This document shows, in pieces, positions 36,308 through 45,299 of a DNA stretch of 50,743 nucleotides. Position 1 is the stretch's first letter; each line of letters starts with the position of its first letter. This stretch comes from Flavobacterium rakeshii (GTDB lineage Bacteria > Bacteroidota > Bacteroidia > Flavobacteriales > Flavobacteriaceae): positions 1 through 50,743 of the forward strand of contig NZ_WOWP01000049.1 in NCBI RefSeq assembly GCF_009741375.1, in the 5' to 3' direction. The notes beneath the pieces were generated by a model. The model saw nothing but the letters and a program-made list of their open reading frames with translations. It was not told the DNA's origin and searched no databases. A program made the translations under genes and the position numbers.

Positions 36308-37219
36308 TTATTTTTCAAACAGAAATAAAAGAACCTCATCAAATCGTTGCCTCCATGCTTTTTCTGTATCCTCTGCTCCTTCAAAAACTTTTGTTACATA
36401 GTTAACATTCCCTTTATAACCTGAATTAACCAGTAATGCATCTACCTGTTTTTGATATGGCAATGATATAGCATCCAGCCCTTTTGTTCCCTGATCAAAG
36501 TAAAAACGATGATTTTTTGACGAAGGCATATGTGACTCCATGTATTTACTTACTGCATCAAACGGATTAGTATTGTTCTCATCAAACAAAACTGGCCAGT
36601 GTGTAGAAAGGCATGCTGCATTACCAAATACCTCAGGATATTCAAAAGTAGCGTACATAGAAATTAACCCACCCATAGAGCTACCGCAAATAGCTGTGTT
36701 TTGAGCATCGGTTAAAGTTCTGTACGTTTTATCTACATATACCTTTAATTCACCCACAAGGAATTTTAAATAATCATTCCCCATAAACTCCTGTTTTGAA
36801 GCACCTGTTGCTTTAGCCACCTCCAGTGCTTCTTTCAACTCATCGTTAGTAAGATTTTCTAATACTTTTTCAGGAAGATATTCCAAATACCTGTTTTCCG
36901 TACTCCAAACAGCAACAATAATAACAGGCTTAATTTTTTTTTGTGCAGCTAAGTCCATCGCTGTATTCCCTGCATTCCATGAAATATAATCCCTTGCTAT
37001 ATCATCATTTAATACGTTTTGCCCATCCTGCATATACAGCACCGGGAAACGCTGGTTTTTATCGGCCTCATATTCTTTTGGCAACCAAATATCTACCCTG
37101 CGGGCAGCTACATATTGTGAAGGAAAATGATCAATAGTCTGTACAATTTGCGCCTGCGCAGCAGGTGCAAAAACAGCAAAGCAAAGCAATGCCGTTAAAA
37201 AAGCTCTTTTCATACTCAT
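36308..37219 (-). CDS. Secreted alpha/beta-hydrolase, Fes/esterase D-like
   Basis: 303 residues from ATG 37219 (ATG 37213 is equally possible). Signal peptide ends near AAQAQ (residue 24). The esterase fold shows VDIWLPKEYE, FPVLYMQDGQNVLN, and the nucleophile elbow ICGSSMGGLIS with Ser181. FGNAACLSTHWP follows. This family (PF00756) includes siderophore and acyl esterases acting outside the cytoplasm. The substrate cannot be told. It lies 28 bp downstream of the carboxylase gene on the same strand, but a functional link is not obvious. Confidence 0.85.
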   Translation of the reverse strand: MSMKRAFLTALLCFAVFAPAAQAQIVQTIDHFPSQYVAARRVDIWLPKEYEADKNQRFPVLYMQDGQNVLNDDIARDYISWNAGNTAMDLAAQKKIKPVIIVAVWSTENRYLEYLPEKVLENLTNDELKEALEVAKATGASKQEFMGNDYLKFLVGELKVYVDKTYRTLTDAQNTAICGSSMGGLISMYATFEYPEVFGNAACLSTHWPVLFDENNTNPFDAVSKYMESHMPSSKNHRFYFDQGTKGLDAISLPYQKQVDALLVNSGYKGNVNYVTKVFEGAEDTEKAWRQRFDEVLLFLFEK

Positions 37220-37247
37220 TGTTTATGTTGAAACGTAAAAGTAAAAA

Positions 37248-38876
37248 TTATACCTGTATTACGCCAAGGTTAAACGGTTTTTCTATTGGAGCATGGTTTG
37301 CAGCCTCTATCCCTATAGAAATCCATTTACGGGTATCAAGCGGATCGATAATTCCATCGGTCCATATTCTTGATGCGGCATAGTATGGTGACACCTGTGC
37401 ATCATACCTTGCCTTTATTTTATTGAAAAGTTCTTCTTCTTTCTCCTGAGTAATTTCTTCTCCCCTAGCCTTTAATGATGAAGCTTCAATCTGTAATAAT
37501 ACCTTCGCAGCCTGCGTACCACCCATAACGGCAAGCTCGGCACTTGGCCATGCAAATATAAGCCTTGGATCATATGCCTTACCACACATAGCATAGTTAC
37601 CCGCTCCATACGAGTTACCCACTACTACGGTAAACTTAGGCACTACCGAGTTACTCACGGCATTTACCATTTTAGCACCATCTTTAATAATACCGCCATG
37701 TTCGCTTTTTGAACCTACCATGAACCCGGTTACATCCTGCAGGAACACAAGCGGAATTTTCTTTTGGTTACAGTTGGCTATAAAGCGTGTAGCCTTATCA
37801 GCACTGTCAGAATAAATCACACCACCAAACTGCATTTCGCCTTTTTTGGATTTTACCACCTTACGCTGGTTTGCCACAATACCTACAGCCCATCCGTCAA
37901 TGCGGGCATAGCCTGTAATAATTGTTTGTCCGTATCCGGCTTTATATTCTTCAAACTCGCTGTTATCAACAAGTCTTTTAATAATCTCCATCATATCATA
38001 CTGCTCAGAACGTTGTTTAGGCAGTATACCGTAAATCTCATTTGGGTCAAGAGCCGGCTTTTGCGGAGCCGTACGGCTGTATCCTGCCTTCTCAAAGTCG
38101 CCTATTTTGTCTACAATATTCCTTATTTTATTAAGGGCATCCTTATCGTCTTTGGCTTTATAATCTGTAACCCCCGATATTTCACAGTGTGTAGTAGCAC
38201 CACCAAGGGTTTCGTTATCAATATTTTCGCCAATAGCCGCTTTTACAAGGTAGCTACCCGCAAGGAAAATACTTCCTGTTTTGTCTACTATAAGTGCTTC
38301 ATCGCTCATAATAGGCAGGTAAGCACCCCCCGCAACACAACTCCCCATTACGGCAGCAATTTGGGTAATACCCATACTACTCATAACAGCATTGTTACGG
38401 AAAATACGACCGAAGTGTTCTTTATCAGGGAAAATCTCATCCTGCATTGGCAGATATACCCCTGCACTGTCTACAAGGTAAATAATAGGCAGTTTGTTCT
38501 CTATGGCAATTTCCTGAGCACGTAGGTTTTTCTTTCCGGTAATAGGAAACCATGCTCCTGCTTTTACAGTAGCATCGTTAGCCACAACTATACATTGCTT
38601 ACCGCTAACGTAACCTATTTTTACCACAACACCACCCGATGGGCAGCCGCCGTGTTCCTCATACATCCCCTCGCCTGCAAAAGCTGCTATTTCAACACTC
38701 TCGCTATTTTTATCTAAAAGGTAATCTATACGCTCGCGCGCTGTCATTTTACCTTCGTTATGTAGTTTTGCTATTCTTTTTTCACCACCTCCAAGCTTTA
38801 CTTTTGCCAGTTTGCGTTTTAGCTCAGAAAGCAACAGTTTGTTATGATCTTCATTCTTATTGAAGTTAATATCCAT
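37248..38876 (-). CDS. Acyl-CoA carboxylase beta subunit (carboxyltransferase, MccB-like)
   Basis: 542 residues. It contains paired crotonase-like carboxyltransferase halves: N-half with KMTARERIDYLLD, GGCPSGGVVVKIGYV, and IIYLVDSAGVYLP; C-half with VFLQDVTGFMVG, VVGNSYGAGNYAMCG and FAWPSAELAVMGG. FPITGKKNLRAQEIA and the end SRIWTDGIIDPLDTRK resemble methylcrotonyl-CoA carboxylase beta subunits of leucine catabolism rather than propionyl-CoA carboxylase. The biotin-carrying alpha subunit is not in the window. Cytoplasmic. Confidence 0.9.
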   Translation of the reverse strand: MDINFNKNEDHNKLLLSELKRKLAKVKLGGGEKRIAKLHNEGKMTARERIDYLLDKNSESVEIAAFAGEGMYEEHGGCPSGGVVVKIGYVSGKQCIVVANDATVKAGAWFPITGKKNLRAQEIAIENKLPIIYLVDSAGVYLPMQDEIFPDKEHFGRIFRNNAVMSSMGITQIAAVMGSCVAGGAYLPIMSDEALIVDKTGSIFLAGSYLVKAAIGENIDNETLGGATTHCEISGVTDYKAKDDKDALNKIRNIVDKIGDFEKAGYSRTAPQKPALDPNEIYGILPKQRSEQYDMMEIIKRLVDNSEFEEYKAGYGQTIITGYARIDGWAVGIVANQRKVVKSKKGEMQFGGVIYSDSADKATRFIANCNQKKIPLVFLQDVTGFMVGSKSEHGGIIKDGAKMVNAVSNSVVPKFTVVVGNSYGAGNYAMCGKAYDPRLIFAWPSAELAVMGGTQAAKVLLQIEASSLKARGEEITQEKEEELFNKIKARYDAQVSPYYAASRIWTDGIIDPLDTRKWISIGIEAANHAPIEKPFNLGVIQV

Positions 38877-39074
38877 GGGAATTATATCTTTTTTTGTGAT
38901 AGTTGTAATTTTCGTGGTGCTAAAATACGAAATCGTTTGAAATTTTCAGTAAAACAGCCTAAATGATTAATATTCATTAAATGTTAAAAATTGAGCTGGC
39001 TAAAACTCACTTTCGCCCTACTTTAAAACCTAATCATAAATTTAGTAAATTGTGTAGTACAAAACCACCACTGC

Positions 39075-40547
39075 ATGTTAGCACAAATAGATACAAAATG
39101 GATCTTACTCATTGAGATTGTTTATGTACTTATTGTAATTGGCGTATGCATACGCATTATTTATGATACCCGCGCTGTAAGCAAAGCCCTTGCGTATGTA
39201 CTGTTTGCCGTATTTGTACCCGTTGTGGGCGTAATATTTTATTTCTCATTTGGGATAAATTACCGTAAGCGTAAAATATATTCCAAAAAACTTATGGTAG
39301 ACGAAAAACTCGCCAAACGATTTAGGGAAAAAATTGCCGAAGCCGACCGTAACGTATATGCTTCACACAACCCTTCTATAATTCAGAATAAGGATTTATA
39401 CCAACTGCTGTTTAATGAAAAAACAGGACGAAATCCGTTGGTTCCAAATAACAAAGTCACCCTGCTTAAAAACGGAGAAGCATTGTTCCCCGAACTAATA
39501 CAGGCTCTTAAAGAAGCTCAAAGTCATATCCATATCGAATTTTATATTTATGAAGATGATGCTATAGGCAATACCATTAAAGATGTACTGATAGAGAAAG
39601 CCAGACAGGGAGTGGAAATACGGTTTATGTATGATGATTTCGGGAGCAGAAGCATACGTAAAACCATAGTGAAAGAACTGCGCAAAAGCAATATAGCTGC
39701 TTTCCCTTTTTATAAAATCAGACTTATGCCTGTGGCTAATCGTATAAATTACCGCAATCACCGTAAAATAGTGATTATAGACGGTAAGACATCGTTTATA
39801 GGCGGCATTAACGTGTCCGACAGGTATATCAATACAGGTAAAAACAAAGTGTATTGGAGGGATACCCACATCAGGATAGACGGTCCTGCAACTTATTCAC
39901 TGCAACGCGTATTCCTTAGCGACTGGAACTTTAGTAGTGGGGAATCTTTAGGGATAGACAGCACTTACTTTCCGCTCTATCCGTTTAATAAAAAGGCTAC
40001 CGCTAATATGCAGGTGGTTTCCAGCGGACCCGATTCTGACCTACCTAATATACTCTACACCGTAATCAAAGCCATTAGCCTTGCCAAACAGGAAATACTG
40101 CTAACCACCCCCTACTACATTCCTGACGAAGCTCTGCAGGAAACCCTCATCATAGCCGCACTTAGCGGTATTGAGGTAAAACTGCTTGTCCCTAAGGAAT
40201 CGGACTCTAAAATAGTAAACCTTGCCTGCCGTGCTTATTTTGAAAACCTGTTAAGGGCTGGCGTGCGCATATTTTTATACGAAAAAGGATTTATACACAG
40301 TAAGACTTTTGTGGTAGACAGGACACTGGCATCTGTAGGAACGGCCAATTTAGACCTGCGTAGCTTTGACCTTAATTTTGAGGTCGCTACTGTTATTTAT
40401 GACGAAAACATAGCACAGCAACTTGCCACTCACTTTGATGAAGACTGCCAAACTGCAACCGAAATACAGCCACAGGAGTGGTTTAAACGATCTAAATCCA
40501 TAAAAGTGACCGAACGTTTGGTAAGGCTCATATCGCCCTTTATGTAA
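39075..40547 (+). CDS. cls: Cardiolipin synthase
   Basis: 490 residues. Two N-terminal membrane segments (about 9-29 and 38-59) form the PLDc_N anchor, followed by a phospholipase D domain pair. The two HKD motifs are His229/Lys231/Asp236 in NHRKIVIID and His408/Lys410/Asp415 in FIHSKTFVVD. Each is followed by the family's Gly/Asn pattern (SFIGGIN, VGTANLD). It condenses two phosphatidylglycerols into cardiolipin at the inner membrane. A single gene with a terminator touching its stop codon. Confidence 0.93.
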   Translation: MLAQIDTKWILLIEIVYVLIVIGVCIRIIYDTRAVSKALAYVLFAVFVPVVGVIFYFSFGINYRKRKIYSKKLMVDEKLAKRFREKIAEADRNVYASHNPSIIQNKDLYQLLFNEKTGRNPLVPNNKVTLLKNGEALFPELIQALKEAQSHIHIEFYIYEDDAIGNTIKDVLIEKARQGVEIRFMYDDFGSRSIRKTIVKELRKSNIAAFPFYKIRLMPVANRINYRNHRKIVIIDGKTSFIGGINVSDRYINTGKNKVYWRDTHIRIDGPATYSLQRVFLSDWNFSSGESLGIDSTYFPLYPFNKKATANMQVVSSGPDSDLPNILYTVIKAISLAKQEILLTTPYYIPDEALQETLIIAALSGIEVKLLVPKESDSKIVNLACRAYFENLLRAGVRIFLYEKGFIHSKTFVVDRTLASVGTANLDLRSFDLNFEVATVIYDENIAQQLATHFDEDCQTATEIQPQEWFKRSKSIKVTERLVRLISPFM

Positions 40548-40580
40548 AAAGGGGATGCTTTTAAAAAACATCCCCTTTTT
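40546..40580. terminator. Bidirectional terminator after cls
   Basis: 12-bp stem AAAAAGGGGATG/CATCCCCTTTTT with an 11-nt loop; its first base overlaps the cls stop codon, and it can also serve the convergent membrane protein gene. Confidence 0.9.
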
Positions 40581-40607
40581 AGCTTAACTAATAAACTAAA
40601 ACAATAT

Positions 40608-41729
40608 TTAAATTAAGCCTATAAAGCTTAATACATCATTTTTAATAGCCGGGTTTACCGTTGCTGCAAGAGCAACAGATATTATAAGACCTATAAAAGC
40701 GAAAGAGAAATCTTTAGCAATCATCTTAAGTGCTTTGTTTTTATGTTTTTTACCTTTTTTCAAACGGGCAAGGTTAATAGCAATTTCACGACCGCCTATT
40801 AAACCAAGGAAAACCCATGTTGTACTCATTGGTACAGTACTGATAAACAGCTTGTAAATAAGTATAAGTGCATACGAGAAATCGATTAGCGTAGCAGCCC
40901 TAACGTCTGAAACGCGTGATTTTTCACTAACCACTTTCTGGATCCTGTCACCACGAAGGTAAAACAGTATACCAAGACCAAGGAAAATTACAAGTCCGAA
41001 TATTACAAACTGAAAGCCATCCAGCCTTCTTGGTAAGAATACCGCAACGTTTGCACCATCCTGCATTACCCAAACAGACCATAATATACCACTCACAATC
41101 CACTGAGCTACCATCCATGACGGGTGTACTTTACGCCCTTTAAACTTCCTACGGATGTAGTTATAACCAAAAAACCATATAAGTACCGAGAATACAAAAG
41201 CAATTACATAACCAGACAAACTCTTGGTAATCATTGAGGTAATACCACTTGAACTTGAACTGAATACACTCAGCATAAGGAATGTAGTAGAAACCGGCAT
41301 TCTTAACCTTGTAAGGATAAGCAGTACAAGCGGCGCCATAAGCATAAAGAACGAGAAGTTCTCAGGGTGCGGATACTTACTTACCTCTTCAGCATTAATA
41401 AGCCTACCGTAAGTAACATCTCCGTTAAGGGTAAACCAGCTTATGGAAATGGTTACTAAAAATATAATACCTATATACAACCAAAGTGTATACCATTTGC
41501 GGTGTTTGTTACTTTCAATAAAGGTACCAAGCGACTGTATACTGTCGTTAGAAACCGTTGCATAGGCTGCCGTAAGGAAACCTATCCACATTGCCACCTG
41601 CGGCTGATTGTAAAAAAGTGCACTGAAAATGAAGATAGTTGATATAATTACCAGGAATATCTTTTCATTCGAAAACTTCTCAATTAAACTTAAAGGAGGA
41701 ATCGACTTTTTCTTGTATTTCATTTTCAT
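40608..41729 (-). CDS. Divergent Pho4/PiT-like polytopic membrane protein
   Basis: 373 residues with about 9-10 membrane segments. It shows the internal two-fold pattern of PiT (Pho4) phosphate transporters: ATVSNDSIQ at 57-65 with MPVSTTF at 144-150 in the first half, and QDGANVAVF at 223-231 with VPMSTTW at 299-305 in the second. Bona fide PiT proteins carry (G)xxDAANS/GANDAQ and P(S/V)S(S/T)(S/T)H. Here GANDA is altered, and both His after PVSTT are Phe or Trp. It reads divergently from the DUF47-PiT operon. A transporter of another anion or a regulatory paralog is possible; homology is by-eye. Confidence 0.65.
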   Translation of the reverse strand: MKMKYKKKSIPPLSLIEKFSNEKIFLVIISTIFIFSALFYNQPQVAMWIGFLTAAYATVSNDSIQSLGTFIESNKHRKWYTLWLYIGIIFLVTISISWFTLNGDVTYGRLINAEEVSKYPHPENFSFFMLMAPLVLLILTRLRMPVSTTFLMLSVFSSSSSGITSMITKSLSGYVIAFVFSVLIWFFGYNYIRRKFKGRKVHPSWMVAQWIVSGILWSVWVMQDGANVAVFLPRRLDGFQFVIFGLVIFLGLGILFYLRGDRIQKVVSEKSRVSDVRAATLIDFSYALILIYKLFISTVPMSTTWVFLGLIGGREIAINLARLKKGKKHKNKALKMIAKDFSFAFIGLIISVALAATVNPAIKNDVLSFIGLI

Positions 41730-41970
41730 GTGTAGGGTAGTTTAAAAATCGTTGCAAAAGTAACCAGTTAATAAAGTTAGTTACAAGGTCTAATTTTAAG
41801 TTATTGTTAATTAATCGATAATTAAAAATTAATTTTGAAGATAACTATTTTTTAATTCATTTCCAGTAGTTTATTTGCATCGTCCCAAAAATTATTTTCC
41901 TGATTTTTAAAATAATGTAAAATTAACACTCGCAAAACACCTTGTTTTAATAACACTCGGTTCACTATAA

Positions 41971-42005
41971 CTTAACGATTTCTTAACATTGGTTGAGTAC
42001 ATTTG
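41971..42005 (+). promoter_or_regulatory. Promoter of the DUF47-PiT operon with Pho-box-like repeat
   Basis: TACATTTG (41998-42005) is an exact -7 box, 17 bp before ATG 42022. No TTG stands at -33; instead CTTAAC occurs at 41971 and 41982, an 11-bp direct repeat covering the -33 region. This is the geometry of PhoB boxes, which use 11-bp repeats in place of a -35. A second direct repeat TAACACTCG is at 41924 and 41951. Confidence 0.5.
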
Positions 42006-42021
42006 CGGCAAAATGTTATTC

Positions 42022-42666
42022 ATGTCAATAAACAGTATCTTCCAGTTTCTTGTTCCGAAGGATAAGAAATTTTTCCCGCTATTTGAGCAGGCAACGCAAA
42101 ACCTTGTAATACTTGCCGAAACACTACATGAAGCGGTTAACGCTCCTAAAGGCAAAAGAGATGAGTACTTTACCAAAGTAGAAGAGTTAGAAGGCATTAT
42201 TGAAGGCATTGCCCATAAAACAAACCTTGAACTTAGCCGTAACTTTATCACACCTTTTGACAGGGAAGATATCTACTCGCTAATCACAGCTATTGACGAT
42301 GTGGCCGACTATACCTATGGTGCTGCCAGCAGAATGAGACTGTACCAGGTAGAGAAAATTACCAAGTCGATTAGAAAGATGACGGAAATTAACCTGGAAG
42401 CCTGCCAGCTTATACAGGGTGCCGTTGCCGACCTGAAAGACATGAAAAACCTTAAAGGTATTACAGATGCCTGCAAGAAAATTGCAAAATTGGAAAACAA
42501 ATCAGACAGCGTTTTTGACAAGGCTGTAGCCGATATATTTGAAAACGAAACCGATGCTATTAACGTGATTAAGTACAAAGAAGTACTATCGGCACTGGAG
42601 TCGGCATCAGATAAATGCAAAGGGGTAGCAAACGTTTTAGAGTCTATTGCTGTAAAACATTCGTAA
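42022..42666 (+). CDS. DUF47 PhoU-like accessory protein of PiT
   Basis: 214 residues from ATG 42022 (MSINSIFQFLVPKDKKFF). Upstream in-frame starts were rejected: TTG 41989 overlaps the promoter, and ATG 42013 adds only MLF. The protein is entirely helical, with FPLFEQATQNLV, the conserved ELEGIIEGIAHKTNLEL and TPFDREDIYSLITAIDDVADY, the PhoU-like metal-binding segment. The family is nearly always fused by operon to pit genes and modulates phosphate transport. The PiT gene starts 32 bp after it. Confidence 0.9.
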   Translation: MSINSIFQFLVPKDKKFFPLFEQATQNLVILAETLHEAVNAPKGKRDEYFTKVEELEGIIEGIAHKTNLELSRNFITPFDREDIYSLITAIDDVADYTYGAASRMRLYQVEKITKSIRKMTEINLEACQLIQGAVADLKDMKNLKGITDACKKIAKLENKSDSVFDKAVADIFENETDAINVIKYKEVLSALESASDKCKGVANVLESIAVKHS

Positions 42667-42698
42667 AACAAACCAAAACCCCTAGAAACTGATTCATC

Positions 42699-43760
42699 AT
42701 GGTTTTACTCTTTATAATCATATCTTTAGCATTAATATTCGACTATATTAACGGATTTCACGATGCGGCAAACTCTATTGCAACCATAGTTGCAACAAAA
42801 GTACTTACGCCATTTCAGGCTGTGCTATGGGCTGCATTCTTCAACTTTATGGCTTACTTTATATCCAAGTACTGGATTGGTGAGTTTAAAATTGGTAATA
42901 CCATAGCCAAAACCGTTAGTGAAGACTTTATTACGCTCGAGGTTATCCTTGCCGGGCTTATAGCTGCCATTACATGGAACCTGCTTACCTGGAAACTAGG
43001 TATACCTTCGTCGTCATCACATACCCTTATAGGGGGCTTTATGGGAGCTGCACTGGCACATGCCTTTACAATACCGGGAGCCGACCTGAACACGGTTGTT
43101 AACTATGCTAAAGTACTTCCTATTGTACTTTTCATATTTATGGCTCCGTTTATTGGTATGGTGGTCGCTTATTTTCTGGCTATATTGGTGCTCAACATCT
43201 GCCGCAAGGCAAACCCTTCTAAGGCCGATAAATGGTTTAGGAGATTACAGTTGGTATCTTCGGCATTATTCAGTTTAGGTCACGGTGCAAACGATGCTCA
43301 AAAGGTTATGGGTATTATTGGAGCTGCCGTAATTTATTATCAGGTTAACATAAAGCACAATGTAGAATACATAACTTCAACTAACAAGTTCGCCTATTTT
43401 GTAGATCACTGGAGCTGGGTGCCGCTTGCTAGTTTCGTTATGATAGGTTTAGGTACTATGAGTGGCGGTTGGAAAATCGTTAAAACCATGGGATCTAAAA
43501 TTACCAAAGTAAACTCGTTTGAAGGTGTTGTTGCCGAAACTGCAGGTGCTATTACCCTGTATACTACAGAGCATTTTGGTATCCCTGTATCTACAACCCA
43601 TACCATTACCGGTTCTATTATTGGTGTTGGTGTTACAAAAAGGGTATCGGCAGTACGCTGGGGTGTAACCATAAGCCTGCTTTGGGCATGGATATTAACC
43701 ATTCCAATATCTGCAATAATCGCTGCATTGGTATACTATTTTATTACGATTTTTAGCTAA
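42699..43760 (+). CDS. pit: PiT family inorganic phosphate transporter
   Basis: 353 residues, about 10 membrane segments in two inverted halves. First-half signature GFHDAANSIATIVATK (about 19-34) and GIPSSSSHTLIGG (101-113). Second-half LGHGANDAQKVMG (about 198-210) and FGIPVSTTHTITGSIIG. These are the phosphate-binding elements of Pho4 proteins. It imports phosphate (or metal phosphate) driven by the proton or sodium gradient. Co-transcribed with DUF47, with a terminator 22 bp after the stop. Confidence 0.95.
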   Translation: MVLLFIIISLALIFDYINGFHDAANSIATIVATKVLTPFQAVLWAAFFNFMAYFISKYWIGEFKIGNTIAKTVSEDFITLEVILAGLIAAITWNLLTWKLGIPSSSSHTLIGGFMGAALAHAFTIPGADLNTVVNYAKVLPIVLFIFMAPFIGMVVAYFLAILVLNICRKANPSKADKWFRRLQLVSSALFSLGHGANDAQKVMGIIGAAVIYYQVNIKHNVEYITSTNKFAYFVDHWSWVPLASFVMIGLGTMSGGWKIVKTMGSKITKVNSFEGVVAETAGAITLYTTEHFGIPVSTTHTITGSIIGVGVTKRVSAVRWGVTISLLWAWILTIPISAIIAALVYYFITIFS

Positions 43761-43782
43761 AAGAAATAAAGCTTACAAGCAT

Positions 43783-43819
43783 CAAAAAAGCATATATCTT
43801 TTGGGTATATGCTTTTTTG
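43783..43819 (+). terminator. Terminator of the DUF47-PiT operon
   Basis: Perfect 14-bp stem CAAAAAAGCATATA/TATATGCTTTTTTG with a 9-nt loop. Confidence 0.9.
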
Positions 43820-43853
43820 TTTACTTTTATTTTTATTACACACTTTACAAATT

Positions 43854-44447
43854 ATGACAAACAATCAAATCAGAGCCGAGCATAACGACACTACAATAAC
43901 TGTATATCAGGCCTACAACAGTGCCATAGCAAAAGGCGCTGTAGAAAACCAAACCTTTGTACCCCCGTTCAAAATGGAACGAATGACTTGGATTAAACCC
44001 TCTTACTTATGGATGATGTACCGTTCGGGCTGGGCACAAAAGGAAGGACAGGAACACATTCTTAAAATAAAAATTAAGCGCGAAGGGTTTGAATGGGCTT
44101 TAAGCAACGCCTGCCTTTCTCATTTTGACAGCAATACCCACCAAGACCGTGAAAGCTGGAAAACAACACTACAGCAAAGCCCGGTAAGGATACAATGGGA
44201 TCCTGAGAAAAATATCTTTCTGGAAGCCCTTCCCTACCGTTCTATACAAATAGGACTATCGGGTGAAGCAGTAGGTAAATATGTAAACGAATGGATTACA
44301 GAAATTGAAGATATTACCGATGACTGTAAAAAAATTCATCAGCTTATAACCGATGGCAAAATCGAGGAAGCCAAAACCCTTTTACCTGTAGAGGAGATTT
44401 ATACTGTCCCTACTGCAATTGGCGAACCTATTGCTGCGTCGATATGA
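43854..44447 (+). CDS. DUF4291 domain protein
   Basis: 197 residues from ATG 43854 (MTNNQIRAEHNDTTITVYQA). A longer frame from 43809 runs through the terminator T-run and was rejected. The family core is clear: YQAYNSAIAKGAVENQTF, RMTWIKPSYLWMMYRSGWA, the QWDPEK segment and the YRSIQIGLSGEAVGKYVNEW end. DUF4291 proteins are scattered in bacteria and fungi; the function is unknown. Cytoplasmic, single gene. Confidence 0.9.
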   Translation: MTNNQIRAEHNDTTITVYQAYNSAIAKGAVENQTFVPPFKMERMTWIKPSYLWMMYRSGWAQKEGQEHILKIKIKREGFEWALSNACLSHFDSNTHQDRESWKTTLQQSPVRIQWDPEKNIFLEALPYRSIQIGLSGEAVGKYVNEWITEIEDITDDCKKIHQLITDGKIEEAKTLLPVEEIYTVPTAIGEPIAASI

Positions 44448-44475
44448 TATAAAAAACTATTTAAATAAAGAAAAC

Positions 44476-44547
44476 ATGACAGCATTAGAGATAGATAGAG
44501 TCTTAACAAATATGATAAAAACTAATCACTATTTACAGGCGTTATAG
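44476..44547 (+). pseudogene. Possible gene-start remnant after DUF4291
   Basis: A 23-codon frame (MTALEIDRVLTNMIKTNHYL) follows AAAGAAAAC and ends in TAG 44545-44547, overlapping the 3' end of the opposite fragment. It looks like the start of a lost gene, but could be chance. Confidence 0.25.
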
Positions 44548-44830
44548 CATTTACTTTTTTTATGTAATATACTTTTGTATCTTCTTCAAAAACAAGTTTT
44601 TCACCATCTTCGTTAACCCTATTTACAGGAAGGATACCATGATAGATGCACAGTAAATCTACTTGATATAAATAGTAGGTAATACAACCGTCAAAAGTAT
44701 ATTTTACAGTCCCTCTTTTGTCTTTTATATAGTTTTTTTCTACATTATTTACTTCCTTTTTTAAAAAATGCCTAATGCGTTTAACCTGCTTCTTAGAAAG
44801 ACAAACATCAAGAGAATCAGCTATTAAAGT
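44522..44830 (-). pseudogene. 5'-truncated gene fragment of unknown family
   Basis: An open frame of 102 codons ends in TAG 44522-44524, but has no ATG, GTG or TTG; two stops (44831-44836) block it upstream. The sequence is protein-like: SLDVCLSKKQVKRIRHFLKK, DKRGTVKYTFDGCITYYLY, LLCIYHGILPVNRVNEDGE, and VYYIKKVNAITPVNSD. It is probably the C-terminal part of a gene whose start was lost, immediately downstream of a lipoprotein gene. AT-rich like its neighbour. Confidence 0.5.
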
Positions 44831-44840
44831 TTATTAACCG

Positions 44841-45272
44841 TTACTCTGAAACTAAGTCGCATCCGTTTTTAATAACTCTTGTATCACTCAATAATTTTAT
44901 ATAGTCTTTATTATCAAGAGGAATATAATTGAGCTGTATCGTTTTAAACTCTTCTTTCACAGCTACTCTGTTTTCTTTTTGAAAGAAAATAGTAAGCGTA
45001 TCACCACTAAATTTATATATAAAGGGATCCAACCCTTTAATTCCGCTTATGGTGTCTTTTCTATCTTTGAGTAAAGTGCTGTTTTTAGTAACAACGGTGT
45101 ATTGATAATCATCTGTCACTCCCCAGTTTAAAGTATTGATATAAATTTTTTCCCCCTTACCCGAAACCAGCATTTTACTTTTAAAAGTATCATGTACATC
45201 AACACAGCTATTCAATACCACCACTGATAGTACCATAATTAAATACCTGCCTGATTTATTAAACCGTTTCAT
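44841..45272 (-). CDS. Hypothetical lipoprotein
   Basis: 143 residues from ATG 45272; the longer frame from 45329 starts inside the MITE-like repeat and was rejected. Lipoprotein signal ends VVLNSC (Cys23). The mature part has short beta strands (GKGEKIYINTLNWGVTDDYQ, FIYKFSGDTLTIFFQKEN, FKTIQLNYIPLDNKDYI). No family recognised. It lies in an AT-rich patch beside a gene fragment and a repeat. Confidence 0.7.
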   Translation of the reverse strand: MKRFNKSGRYLIMVLSVVVLNSCVDVHDTFKSKMLVSGKGEKIYINTLNWGVTDDYQYTVVTKNSTLLKDRKDTISGIKGLDPFIYKFSGDTLTIFFQKENRVAVKEEFKTIQLNYIPLDNKDYIKLLSDTRVIKNGCDLVSE

Positions 45273-45299
45273 GTGTAAGTTATTATAGATTACAAAAAA

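Noticed and set aside
41989..42021. Longer DUF47 protein from TTG 41989
   Set aside because: The extension overlaps the promoter, and the family starts at MSINS.
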